Shown piece by piece: positions 16,201 through 25,299 of a DNA stretch of 42,512 bases; position 1 is the first letter of the stretch, and each line of letters begins with the position of its first letter. The position numbers were made by a program, and so were the translations under genes. This DNA comes from Elusimicrobiota bacterium (GTDB lineage Bacteria; Elusimicrobiota; Elusimicrobia; Elusimicrobiales; UBA9959), in the NCBI GenBank assembly GCA_009773155.1, contig WOVA01000019.1, forward strand, positions 1 to 42,512, written 5' to 3'. The notes under the pieces were generated by a model. It was not told the DNA's origin and searched no databases. It saw only the letters and a program-made list of their open reading frames with translations.

Positions 16201-17310
16201 TCAGAAAGTGTCGAGGCGGTCGAACTCGGAGACCGCTTTCCTCGCGAAGAGGTCCGGCATGTCGCGGTGGTAGCCGAAAGGCCCCTTGGGCCAGCCCAGC
16301 CCCAGCTTCATCACCGTCTCTATGTCGTATTCTGAGGCCATGATCTCCGAAGCCAGCAGCCTAGCCTCCTCTATCACCGGGGCCATGAGTTCCCTGAACA
16401 GCTCCGCCTTCTCCACTTTCCTCAGGCCGAGGTATTTCAGGACATTGCCTAGTATGGGATTCTCGCCGGCTATCGCGCCGTCCTCGTAAATATAAAAACC
16501 GATGGTTGCTTTGCGGCCCAGCTGGCCGTACTGCACCAGCCGCGTCTCTATCGGCGAAGGCGCCAGGCGGTCCGGCCGGCCCAGCGCCTCGTACACGGTC
16601 TGGGCGGCCCGGAGGTCCGTGTCCAGCCCCCTCCTGTCCAGGGCCTCGAAAGGACCGCGGGGAGCCCCGGATATTTCGCGGAAAGCCGAGTCTATCTCGT
16701 GCGGACAGCCCTTGCCGGTCTCGAGGGCCCGCAGGGCGGCCAGCGAGAAGATGCGGAAGAGTCGCTCCAGTATCTGGCCGGGATTATCCTTGACCAGGAC
16801 CGGCGTGCGGCCGAGGCGGCGCATAAGGGCGGCGCAGGACTCCACGGCGTCGTCGGTGGTCTTATCGCCGCGCACTATCTCCACCAGGAGATTCTCCCGC
16901 ACCGGGGAGCCGAAGCGGAAACCGAGGGTGCCCGCCTCCGGCAGTTCGGTATTCCGCAGGATCTCTTTAAGCGTGGAGGCGGAAGTGTTGACGGCCGTAA
17001 GGGGAGGCCTGGACAGTTTCTTTAGCATCCTGGCGAAGCCGGCGCGGCGGTCCTCCATCTCCCGGTCCGGGGCCTCTATGACCAGATCGGCGCCTTCGAA
17101 AGTAGCGTAGTCCTGCACCGGCTCGATGCTGGCCAGCAGCCCGCTCTTCCCGTCGCGCGCCAGCGACCAGCTTATCTTCGCCATGGCCTGCGCGAGGCCA
17201 TCCTTGAAATCGTCGTAGAGGCGCACCTGCAGGCCGTTGCGGGCCATCAGCTCCGCCGCGCCGGCCCCGGCACTGTCGGCCCCTATTATCCCGACTGCCT
17301 TTATCTCCAT
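16201..17310 (-). CDS. 3-hydroxyacyl-CoA dehydrogenase-like protein, catalytic residues altered
   Basis: This 369-aa protein has the full HADH layout: an N-terminal NAD-binding domain (about 1-180) and two C-terminal 3HCDH domains (about 180-265 and 305-365). Several signature residues differ. The glycine loop reads GADSAG instead of GAGxMG. The catalytic His of the GxHFFNP motif is Arg132 (GFRFGSPV). The Asn of the PGFxxNR motif is Glu182 (PGQILERLF). Conserved context remains (LVIEA, NTSAS, LLVEIVRG, KDNPG). It may therefore be an inactive or repurposed homologue. The start has a GGAGAG ribosome site. It lies 19 nt after the membrane-protein gene and 38 nt before fhs. Confidence 0.8.
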   Translation of the reverse strand: MEIKAVGIIGADSAGAGAAELMARNGLQVRLYDDFKDGLAQAMAKISWSLARDGKSGLLASIEPVQDYATFEGADLVIEAPDREMEDRRAGFARMLKKLSRPPLTAVNTSASTLKEILRNTELPEAGTLGFRFGSPVRENLLVEIVRGDKTTDDAVESCAALMRRLGRTPVLVKDNPGQILERLFRIFSLAALRALETGKGCPHEIDSAFREISGAPRGPFEALDRRGLDTDLRAAQTVYEALGRPDRLAPSPIETRLVQYGQLGRKATIGFYIYEDGAIAGENPILGNVLKYLGLRKVEKAELFRELMAPVIEEARLLASEIMASEYDIETVMKLGLGWPKGPFGYHRDMPDLFARKAVSEFDRLDTF

Positions 17311-17329
17311 GGCGTTCTCTCCGGCCGGC

Positions 17330-18877
17330 TCAGGCCGCCCGGACCTCCTCCATCCGGACTATGCCCTGCTTATTGAGGACCACGCGTATGCGCTCGCGGT
17401 TGACGCGCTGCGCCCCGTCGCGGCCGCGATAGGAATAGCGCAGCACCAGGTTAAGCCGGTAGACGCGGGGGCAGGAGGAGGAGAGCAGCATCCCGTCCGG
17501 TGCGACGCGCGTGTAATCGGACTGCGGATCGTCGGCCTGCTTTATGAAATCGGTTATATTGAACCGGATGATATCGTTGAGGTCCTTGCGGCGGTCGTGC
17601 ATCCTGCCTATCAGCCGCGGCTTCAGCATCATTTCCTTCTTGTACTTGAAGACCCTCTCCGGCTTGCCGTCCTCGTCGATGGAGGTTATATTGTCTATAT
17701 TGCGCAGGTCCAGGATGTCGGCGGGGACGTCGCCCGGCTTGAGGAAGGTGAAGGCCTCGCGCATCTCGCCTATCCTGATATCGTCGCGGGGCGTGAGGAT
17801 CTCGCTCTTGCGGTCGTAGAGCCACTTGGCCATGCTGCGCGAGAAGAAGACCTTCAGCCAGTCCTTTATGCGGTCCTTGAAGACGTAGCTCACCACCACT
17901 ATCAGGACGAAGGCCGCGCTGTTGAGGGCGTAGCGGCTAGTAGCGTAGATGGTGGCGGCCACGGCGAAAAGCATGGCGACGCCGGCCGCTATCCCGGGCC
18001 CCAGCTGGGATATGGTGGTCCACTCCTCCACTTCGGCCTTGAGGTAAAGGGCGCTGGAAATGAATTTTTTGAGGACGCCGCGGCGGTAGATGAGCGTCTC
18101 GCCGCCGTCGGTCTTGTTGTAGACCGAAGGATAGCCCATGGCCCGGCGGTAGCCTTCCTGCTCCGAGGCCAGGGCGGAAAGCTTCTTCTCCGCGGCCGCC
18201 AGCCGCGGGTCGCCCGACGGGTTGTCCACGCCGGCGCCGCGCAGGGCGGAGACCAGGGCCGCCAGGTACTCCTCCAGCATCAGGCTGCGGTATTCGTCGA
18301 AATAGGCGGCGGTCTCGCGTATCTTCAGCGGAACCGAAGAGTCCGTGACTTCGCGCTTGAGTCCGGAGAGCGCGGAGGAGAGGGAATGCAGGTCCAGGAC
18401 GAAGTTATCCAGCCCCTCGGCGAGGAAGACGCCGGGCCGCGGGTTCTCCCCCCTGCCCAGCACCGAGATGAAGAGCCTGGCCCCGTCGCGCAGTTCGCCG
18501 CGTATGATGCAGCCCAGCAGCTTGAACTCGTCGTAGACGAGCGAGACCAGCCGCTGGTCGCGCTCTCCCGCCCGCAGACGGGAGAGGGCGGCCCTGATGC
18601 GGTAAAGAGGGGAGAGCGTGTTGGAATTGTCCGAGATCTTGGCCAGCGACATACGCGGTATCTGGAAACGGACGTAGCGCTGCAGGTCGCCGTAGAACTG
18701 CTCCTTGGAATAGGTCTGCGGGGAAATATTGAGGGCCTTGGGGACGAAGAAATAGGCCTCCATGTCGAACTCTGCCCTGGCGGTATCGGCCAGGTCCATG
18801 TCCAGCTTTATCTCGAAGCGGTGCCGGTCGTGGAACTTCACGCTGGCGTCGAATATATCTTCGGAGTCCTCTATCAT
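17330..18877 (-). CDS. Conserved membrane protein of unknown function
   Basis: I do not recognise a characterised family. The 515-aa protein has a long soluble N-terminal region (about 1-285) that is mixed alpha/beta and starts with a strand-rich segment (HRFEIKLDMDLADTARAEFDMEAYFFVP). Two adjacent membrane helices follow (GPGIAAGVAMLFAVAATIYA and AAFVLIVVVSYVF, about 295-340), then a soluble C-terminal region of about 175 residues ending in basic beta strands (LNLVLRYSYRGRDG, RIRVVLNKQGIVRMEEV). An AT-rich promoter with TATAGT lies 12 nt before the ATG. It sits between xerD and the HADH-like gene. Nothing in the sequence indicates a substrate or partner. Confidence 0.75.
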   Translation of the reverse strand: MIEDSEDIFDASVKFHDRHRFEIKLDMDLADTARAEFDMEAYFFVPKALNISPQTYSKEQFYGDLQRYVRFQIPRMSLAKISDNSNTLSPLYRIRAALSRLRAGERDQRLVSLVYDEFKLLGCIIRGELRDGARLFISVLGRGENPRPGVFLAEGLDNFVLDLHSLSSALSGLKREVTDSSVPLKIRETAAYFDEYRSLMLEEYLAALVSALRGAGVDNPSGDPRLAAAEKKLSALASEQEGYRRAMGYPSVYNKTDGGETLIYRRGVLKKFISSALYLKAEVEEWTTISQLGPGIAAGVAMLFAVAATIYATSRYALNSAAFVLIVVVSYVFKDRIKDWLKVFFSRSMAKWLYDRKSEILTPRDDIRIGEMREAFTFLKPGDVPADILDLRNIDNITSIDEDGKPERVFKYKKEMMLKPRLIGRMHDRRKDLNDIIRFNITDFIKQADDPQSDYTRVAPDGMLLSSSCPRVYRLNLVLRYSYRGRDGAQRVNRERIRVVLNKQGIVRMEEVRAA

Positions 18878-18916
18878 TTTTCGTCCCGTACTATATTTTA
18901 CTTATTATTATTAAAG

Positions 18917-19812
18917 TTATCCCTCAGGGTGGAAGCGCTTATGGGCCTTCTTGAGACCCGAACGCTCTATGTGCGTGTAGATCTGGGTGGTGTTGAGGCT
19001 GGCGTGGCCCAGCATCTCCTGTATGGAGCGCAGGTCGGCCCCCGACTGCAGCAGGTGCGAGGCGAAGGTGTGGCGCAGCAGGTGCGGATGCAGCGGGGCC
19101 TCCACGCCGGCCTTGCGGCCCAGCGCCAGCAGATCCTTCCACATCTGCACCCGGCTCAGCTTGCCGCCTGACTTATTAAGGAAAAGCTCTCCGGCGGGCG
19201 ACATCCCGCCGAACTTCAGCTGCCTGAACTCCATGTACGAGCGCAGCGCGTCCAGGGCCCGGGCGTGAACCGGAACTATCCGCTCCTTCCCCCCCTTGCC
19301 GAAGACGCGCACCCAGCCCTGGTCCAGGTTGACGGATTCCAGCCGCAGGGAAAGAAGCTCGGAAACCCGCAGCCCGCAGGCGTAGAGCAGCTCGGCCGCG
19401 GCGAGCGCGCGGTTCAGCGCGAAATCCTCTCCCGGCGGATAATCCAGCAGCAGCGCCATGTCCTCGCGGCTGACCGAAGGGGGAATGCGGCGCTCTATGC
19501 GGGGCGAGCGGAAATTGGCCGTCGGGTCCTTCTTTATCCTGCCTTCCAGCAGCAGGAAGCGGTAGAAGGACCGGATGGCCTCGGTCTTGCGGAATATGCT
19601 GGAGGCCTTGAGCCCGAGCTGGGACTTAAGGCGCCAGAGGTAAGCCTCTACGGCGTCGGCGCCGGCCGCCAGCGGATCGGCCTTGCGGCCCTCCAGCCAG
19701 GCCAGCCAGGCCGACACGTCGCCGGTGTAGGACTTGCAGGTGTTGCCGGCCAGCCCCCTCTCCGCCGACAGGTGGCGGAAGAAGGAGGCGGCCAGCGGGT
19801 GGCGCTTCGCCA

Positions 19813-19813
<1 letters not shown>
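18917..19813 (-). CDS. xerD: Tyrosine recombinase XerC/XerD
   Basis: This 298-aa site-specific recombinase probably resolves chromosome dimers at dif. An N-terminal SAM-like core-binding domain (1-95) is followed by the catalytic domain with all expected residues: Arg in CGLRVSELLSL, Lys in FGKGGKER, H-x-x-R in PHLLRHTFASHLL, the LGHASLNTTQIYTH block and its nucleophilic Tyr. The length is standard. I cannot separate XerC from XerD with certainty; the overall pattern favours XerD. The start overlaps the recA stop (TAATG), so it is translated with recA. As a housekeeping recombinase it gives no evidence of a mobile element. Confidence 0.92.
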
Positions 19814-20877
<1,064 letters not shown>

Positions 20878-20925
20878 GTTACCTCCGTTGAACCTTGTTT
20901 ACCGTCATGAATATCTTACGGGACC

Positions 20926-20949
20926 GGTGCGACAACGTAGTGTCGCACC
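20926..20949. promoter_or_regulatory. Palindrome in the recA leader (candidate operator or hairpin)
   Basis: GGTGCGACA and TGTCGCACC form perfect 9-bp arms around six bases. It lies 49 nt upstream of the recA start codon and about 20-44 nt after the predicted transcription start. No run of T follows on the minus strand, so it is not a normal terminator. It could be an SOS (LexA-type) operator or an mRNA hairpin. Confidence 0.6.
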
Positions 20950-20975
20950 CCCCTTGAAATATTATGTTAACCAAA

Positions 20976-21004
20976 ATTATAGTATATGCGGAATTGCGGG
21001 TAAA
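20976..21004 (-). promoter_or_regulatory. Promoter of recA-xerD
   Basis: On the minus strand TTTACC (20999-21004), 17 nt, then TATAAT (20976-20981). It lies directly after the terminator of the small basic-protein gene. The leader to the ATG would be about 90 nt. Confidence 0.55.
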
Positions 21005-21011
21005 GCGGCGG

Positions 21012-21048
21012 GCTAAAATAAGGACGGCGCCCTTGCGGGCGCCGTCTT
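21012..21048 (-). terminator. Intrinsic terminator of the small basic-protein gene
   Basis: A perfect 10-bp stem (GACGGCGCCC/GGGCGCCGTC, extended by two weaker pairs) with loop TTGC, followed on the minus strand by a T-rich run (TTATTTTA). It lies 20 nt after the stop codon of the 31-aa gene. Confidence 0.75.
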
Positions 21049-21068
21049 ACTGATCTTGGAAACCGCAA

Positions 21069-21164
21069 TTACTTGCGCTTCCCTTTGGTCGCCTTCTTAA
21101 CGGATTTCTTGGCTACCTTTTTCTTGGCCGCTTTCTTAGCGGCCTTCTTCTTGGCTTTAGGCAT
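21069..21164 (-). CDS. 31-aa lysine-rich histone-H1-like peptide
   Basis: This short gene has complete signals: promoter (TTGCAT-17-TACAAT), ribosome site AGGAG about 10 nt before the ATG, and a strong terminator. The product begins MPKAKKKAAKKAAKKKVAKK and ends GKRK. It has 16 Lys and 1 Arg in 31 residues, the rest mostly Ala and Val, with no acidic residue. The KKAAKK repeats resemble the tails of bacterial H1-like proteins (Hc1, AlgP type), so it probably binds DNA or RNA and may act in the nucleoid. Function is inferred from composition. It sits between recA (same strand, downstream) and the divergent ChaN-like gene. Confidence 0.75.
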   Translation of the reverse strand: MPKAKKKAAKKAAKKKVAKKSVKKATKGKRK

Positions 21165-21228
21165 TTTTCAGTTTTCTCCTTGGCCCATCAGGGCACGCAT
21201 AGATTGTAGATGATGAAAACTGAAAATG
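21161..21228. repeat. Inverted repeat bracketing the H1-like promoter
   Basis: GCATTTTTCAGTTTTC (21161-21176) and GAAAACTGAAAATGC (21214-21228) are reverse complements apart from one missing A. One arm covers the start codon and the space before it; the other covers the spacer and part of the -35 box. It is a candidate two-site operator. Confidence 0.55.
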
Positions 21229-21231
21229 CAA
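21203..21231 (-). promoter_or_regulatory. Promoter of the H1-like gene
   Basis: On the minus strand TTGCAT (21226-21231), exactly 17 nt, then TACAAT (21203-21208). Upstream is an AT-rich tract (21231-21260) that could act as an UP element and is shared with the divergent gene. Confidence 0.65.
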
Positions 21232-21279
21232 TACCTTTTTTAAAATATTTTCAAAAATTTTTCCGCGGCGCCCATTTTA

Positions 21280-21285
21280 TATAAT
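21280..21285 (+). promoter_or_regulatory. -10 box of the ChaN-like gene (leaderless)
   Basis: A perfect TATAAT is followed by 9 nt and the ATG at 21295, with no Shine-Dalgarno. It has the same spacing as rpmB. Confidence 0.6.
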
Positions 21286-21294
21286 TCTTAAATC

Positions 21295-22275
21295 ATGAAA
21301 ATAACCCTCGCCACGCTGTTCTTATCGCTCGCCGCCGCCCCGCTCGCCGGCCCGCTCGCCGCCCAGGGAAGCGGGCAGCCATCGCTCGACGCCCCCCCGA
21401 TCTTCGACGAGGGACCGGGCTTCGTGGTCCTGAACCCGGCGGCTAAGACGCGCCTCAGGACCGAAGCTTTCGCCGATATGGTCGCCGAAAGCGACGTGGT
21501 CTACGTGGGAGAATCCCACGACCAGAAGTTCGCGCACCTGGCCCAGCTCGAAGCGCTGAAAATAATGGCCCTCGCCAGGAAGAATAAAGTGGTGGTCGGA
21601 TTTGAGATGCTCAACTCGGGCCTGCAGCCGGTGCTGGACCGCTACGCCGCCGGGAAGATGACCGAGGAAGAATTCCTCTCCGGGGCGGACTGGAAGAAGG
21701 AATGGGGCTTCGACTTCGGCCTCTATAAGCCGCTCTTCGACTATATAAGGAAGAATAAATTAAAGGCGGCGGCGCTCAATGTCCCGCGCCCGGTGATAAG
21801 AAAGATCGCGCGCGGCGGCATCGGCGCGCTTTCGCCCGAGGAGAAGAAATTCCTCCCGGAGAAAGTGGAGATAAACCACGACCCCCTGTATGCCGCGTAC
21901 CTGCGCGCGACCTACGGCGGCCACGGCGACAACCCGATGGCGAAGATGATCACCTGGGATAATTACCTGCTCTCGATGGCGGCCTGGAACGAGGGCATGG
22001 CCGACAGCGCCGTTAAGGCGATGAGAAAGCACAAGGGTCACGCCATGCTGGTCATCGCCGGCAACGGCCACGTCATCTATAACGCCGGCATACCTTTCTC
22101 GATAAGGACCCGCATCCAGGGGCTGAAGCACCTCTCCATATACACCGAGGATATGGAGAAAACGGAGGCCTTCCGGGAAAACCCCTCTCCGCTGGCCGAC
22201 CTGGTCTGGTTCGTAAAGCACGAGCGGAAACCCGAGCCGCCCGCCGCCTCCACCGCCGCGGTTAAAGCGCAGTGA
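21295..22275 (+). CDS. ChaN-like (Tiki/EreA-fold) secreted protein
   Basis: This 326-aa exported protein has a signal peptide at residues 1-23 (LATLFLSLAAAPLAGPLAA) without a lipobox Cys. The mature part carries the ChaN family landmarks: VVYVGESHDQKFAHLAQLE near the start (GESHD block), VVVGFEMLN, the ALNVPRPVIRKIARGG segment, MITWDNYLLSMAAWNEGMADSAV and VIAGNGHVIYNAGIPFSI (GNGH block). ChaN proteins bind haem or act in iron handling; related Tiki proteins are metalloproteases with the conserved His and Glu seen here. The precise activity is unproven. It starts leaderless, and the STT3-like gene follows 15 nt after its stop. Confidence 0.82.
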   Translation: MKITLATLFLSLAAAPLAGPLAAQGSGQPSLDAPPIFDEGPGFVVLNPAAKTRLRTEAFADMVAESDVVYVGESHDQKFAHLAQLEALKIMALARKNKVVVGFEMLNSGLQPVLDRYAAGKMTEEEFLSGADWKKEWGFDFGLYKPLFDYIRKNKLKAAALNVPRPVIRKIARGGIGALSPEEKKFLPEKVEINHDPLYAAYLRATYGGHGDNPMAKMITWDNYLLSMAAWNEGMADSAVKAMRKHKGHAMLVIAGNGHVIYNAGIPFSIRTRIQGLKHLSIYTEDMEKTEAFRENPSPLADLVWFVKHERKPEPPAASTAAVKAQ

Positions 22276-22290
22276 ACGCGGCCTGAAACC

Positions 22291-24342
22291 ATGAACGGGA
22301 AAAAAGCGGCCGCCCTGCTGCTGCTGTTCACCCTCTTCGCCGCCTTCTCCCTGTTCAAGGTCCGGCTCTTCTCCCTCTCGCCCGGCTTCGACCGGGCCGA
22401 CGGCACCGCTTTTTTCTGGTCCGAATCCGCCTTCCAGTACCGCTATGCCAAAATGGTATCCGAAGGTCTGCCGGTACCGGAGATAGACGAGGCGGCGCAG
22501 TTCCCCGAGGGCGCGCGTCCGCGCGAAGAGTTCACGCTCGGCATGGAACTGCTGAGCGGCGGGCTCTACCGCCTCCTCTTCGGCGGCGGGCAGGGACCGC
22601 CTTTCCACGTCTACCTGACCTGGTTCATCTCCTTCTACACCTCCCTGACGCTGCTGGCGGTATACGGCCTGGGGCTGGCGCTGGGCGGAGGGCGGGCCGG
22701 CGGTCTTCTCGCCGCCTTCTTCTACGTCTCCGCCCGGATAAGCTGGGCGCGGGCCGTCAACGGCTTCAATTACGAGGACTTCGCCCTGCCGCTTCTCTTC
22801 GGCGGGCTCGCTTTTTTCATCGGGGCGATGAAAGAGGAAGGGCACAGGCGGACGGTCTATTCCGTTCTCTCCGCGCTGCTCACGGCGGCGGCCCTGGCCG
22901 GCTGGCATTTCTCCCGCTTCTACCTGCTGGTCTTCGCGGCGGCGGCCGCGGCCGTACTGCTGACGAGACGCGACGGGGACAGGGCGCTGGCCCCGCTGGC
23001 CGGGGCGCTGGCCGCCTCGGTCATCGCCGCGCTGTCGGTGCCGGTACTGCGGGCCGGCGGACTGCTGCTCTCTCCCCCGCTGATCCTGCTGGCGGCCCTG
23101 GCCGCCGCGCTGTACGCCGGACGGGCTTTCGGGCTGCCGCCGGGCCGCAGGGCGGTGGTCTTTCTCGGCGCCGCGGCGCTGCTGGCCGCCTCGGCCGCGC
23201 TGCTGCCCGGCGCGGACGCGCGGGAGTACTCTCATGTCTATTCTCTTTTCGCGGAGAAGGTCCGCTTCCTGCTGGCCAAGCCGGCCGACCCGCTGCTGCT
23301 GCCGTTCGAGGCGCGCGTGCTTTGGGTGGAGGCCCTGGAGACCCCCGGCCTGCACGACTGGTTCACCTGGCTCTCGGTGCTGCTCCCGCTGGGCCTGCCC
23401 CCCTTCCTCTACGAAGCCTGGCGGCTGCGCGGCGGCGCGCCGGCCCACCGCTTTCTTTTTTTCGCGCTGACCGCGGCTTTTCTGCTCGCCTCTTTCTTCG
23501 CGGTGAGGATGTTCCTCTTCGGCGCCTTCTTCCTGGCGGTCTGCTCGGCCGCCTGGCCGGAGATGCTCAAGCGAACGGCGGCGGCGCTGGGCCGAAAGAA
23601 GACCGCGGCCCTGGCCGCGGCCTGCCTGGCCCTGGCCCTGGCCTCCGACCTGCTCGCCTACGGGCTGAAACCGCGGCCGGGATCGCCGCCCACCTTCTAC
23701 CGCGGGGACGTTAAAACGCTGGTGGAATGGGCGCGGGCGAATACGGGGAAAGACGAACCCTTCCTGGGCAATCTCGGGGCCTCCGCCGCCCTGCTGGCCT
23801 ATGCGGACAGGCCGACGGTCATCAATCCCAAGTTCGAGACCAGGCGGCTCAGGGACAAATTCGAGCGCTTCGCCCGCGCGCTTTTTGAAAGCGAGCGGGA
23901 ACTGCACGCGCTCTGCCTGGAATACGGCGCGTCATACTTTATCCATGAGAACCATTTCGTGCTGGACGGATCGAAGAAGTCGTTCCGCTATCTCGCCGGG
24001 AACCTGCGCCTCCCCGCGGATTCCGCCGCCTACCGGATGCAGTTCGACCCCGGCAGCCTTAATCTTTTCGCGCCGGCGCACCAGACTTCCACTTTCCGGG
24101 TTTACAAGGTAGTGCGGCCGGGTGAAAAGGCCGCCGCGGCTCATCCTTTCCCGTACGACCCGATCTACGACCCGCGCGTCTTCGGCGCGGAGCCGGGCGA
24201 CGAGTTCTTCGACGATAGCCGCGTGATGCCCGCGGCCCTGCGGATACTTATCGAAAGAGAGACCGGGCGGAAGGGCCGGGCGGAGCGCCCGGCGGACCGT
24301 CAGATCGCGTTGGAATTGCGGGAACGGCCGGCGGCCGTGTAG
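22291..24342 (+). CDS. STT3-like GT-C fold membrane glycosyltransferase homologue
   Basis: This 683-aa protein has about ten to twelve membrane helices (from residue 5 to about 455) and a soluble periplasmic C-terminal domain. The first external loop reads SESAFQYRYAKMVSEGLPVPEID, resembling the acidic D-x-YYHYRYA motif of oligosaccharyltransferases (STT3/PglB, family GT66). After the last helix, LVEWARANTGKDEPFLGNLG and AYADRPTVINPKF match the region after WWDYG in STT3, but WWDYG itself is missing. It probably transfers a lipid-linked sugar to a protein or another envelope acceptor; this is inferred. Its last 43 bp overlap the convergent beta-lactamase-like gene. Confidence 0.7.
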   Translation: MNGKKAAALLLLFTLFAAFSLFKVRLFSLSPGFDRADGTAFFWSESAFQYRYAKMVSEGLPVPEIDEAAQFPEGARPREEFTLGMELLSGGLYRLLFGGGQGPPFHVYLTWFISFYTSLTLLAVYGLGLALGGGRAGGLLAAFFYVSARISWARAVNGFNYEDFALPLLFGGLAFFIGAMKEEGHRRTVYSVLSALLTAAALAGWHFSRFYLLVFAAAAAAVLLTRRDGDRALAPLAGALAASVIAALSVPVLRAGGLLLSPPLILLAALAAALYAGRAFGLPPGRRAVVFLGAAALLAASAALLPGADAREYSHVYSLFAEKVRFLLAKPADPLLLPFEARVLWVEALETPGLHDWFTWLSVLLPLGLPPFLYEAWRLRGGAPAHRFLFFALTAAFLLASFFAVRMFLFGAFFLAVCSAAWPEMLKRTAAALGRKKTAALAAACLALALASDLLAYGLKPRPGSPPTFYRGDVKTLVEWARANTGKDEPFLGNLGASAALLAYADRPTVINPKFETRRLRDKFERFARALFESERELHALCLEYGASYFIHENHFVLDGSKKSFRYLAGNLRLPADSAAYRMQFDPGSLNLFAPAHQTSTFRVYKVVRPGEKAAAAHPFPYDPIYDPRVFGAEPGDEFFDDSRVMPAALRILIERETGRKGRAERPADRQIALELRERPAAV

Positions 24343-25289
24343 GGAACGTCGATATTGTAGTAGCCGTAGGTCAGCCTGGCCATGCCGGCGATGAAGCGCT
24401 TGGCGCTGGCGTAGCTGGGCACCTCGCTGGTGAGCACGGCGATTATGTAGTCCCCCCTCGGCGAGAACACCACTCCCACATCGTGGCAGGACCGGCGCAG
24501 CAGGCCGGTCTTATGGCCTATCTCCCAGCCCATCGGCAGGCCTTTGCGCAGGCGCGTGCGGCCCTTGTTGTGCTTCATCAGGTCCAGCATCAGCTGGCTG
24601 GAGCCCTTGTCTATCATGGCGCCGGCGTAGATCCTGTCCACCAGCAGCGCCATCTCCCGCGGCGTGGTGTAGTTCTCGCGCGCCACCCGGCCCGAGGTGA
24701 GGCTCATGCCCTCGGGGGTTATATTGGTGTAGACCAGTCCTATCTTGCGGAAGGAGTACTCCAGATAGGAATAGCCCACGTGGTCGATGATCATCTGGGT
24801 CGCGGTGTTATCGCTCTCGGTGATCATCTTGTAGAGCAGTTCCATTACGCTGAGACTGGTGCCCTCCCGCGCCCATTTGAGCGAGCCGGAGCCGCCGCGG
24901 CGGTCCTTGCCGGTCAGGCGGATGCGGGCCTCTAGCGCGAGCTCTCCGCGCGCGATCTTGTCGAAGACCGCGGTCATGATGGGGACTTTTATCAGGCTGG
25001 CCGACGGGAAGAGGCGATCGGGCTGGTAGGCCCAGGAGCGGCCGGTGCGCAGGTCCTTGAGGTAGATACCCACCCGGCCGGGGTAGGCGATGGAAGCCTT
25101 GGACAAGGCCGAGACCATGGCGTCCCACTCCAGGTCGCTCAGCGGGGTCTCGGGGCTGTCGGCCTGCACGGCCCCGGCCGGCGGGGAGCCGGCCGGAGAG
25201 AACCTCGAGGCCGCCATGCCGCCCAGCAGATAGAACCCCCACATGGCGGCGGCCAGGAAGACCAGGGCGGCTGCGGCCTTCTTCTTCAT
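24300..25289 (-). CDS. Membrane-anchored class A beta-lactamase-fold serine hydrolase
   Basis: This 329-aa protein has an N-terminal membrane anchor (residues 5-26) and a beta-lactamase2-type domain. The three active-site motifs are present: S-x-x-K in PSASLIKVPI, SDN in ITESDNTATQ and KTG in GHKTGLL. The omega-loop glutamate motif of true class A enzymes (ExxLN) is not evident; the region reads TPEGMSLTSGRVARENYTTPREMA. It may therefore be a penicillin-binding or peptidoglycan hydrolase-like protein rather than a resistance enzyme. It follows clpC by 10 nt and is probably cotranscribed with it. Its 3' end overlaps the convergent STT3-like gene. Confidence 0.85.
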   Translation of the reverse strand: MKKKAAAALVFLAAAMWGFYLLGGMAASRFSPAGSPPAGAVQADSPETPLSDLEWDAMVSALSKASIAYPGRVGIYLKDLRTGRSWAYQPDRLFPSASLIKVPIMTAVFDKIARGELALEARIRLTGKDRRGGSGSLKWAREGTSLSVMELLYKMITESDNTATQMIIDHVGYSYLEYSFRKIGLVYTNITPEGMSLTSGRVARENYTTPREMALLVDRIYAGAMIDKGSSQLMLDLMKHNKGRTRLRKGLPMGWEIGHKTGLLRRSCHDVGVVFSPRGDYIIAVLTSEVPSYASAKRFIAGMARLTYGYYNIDVPYTAAGRSRNSNAI

Positions 25290-25299
25290 CCGGCCGGTA

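Noticed and set aside
14222-16273. 683-residue plus-strand frame opposite fhs and through the foldback element
   Set aside because: It is antisense to a certain gene and runs through the inverted repeats; the translation has no motif.
24300-25289. Antibiotic-resistance beta-lactamase
   Set aside because: SxxK, SDN and KTG are present but the ExxLN glutamate is not evident, so resistance activity is not claimed.
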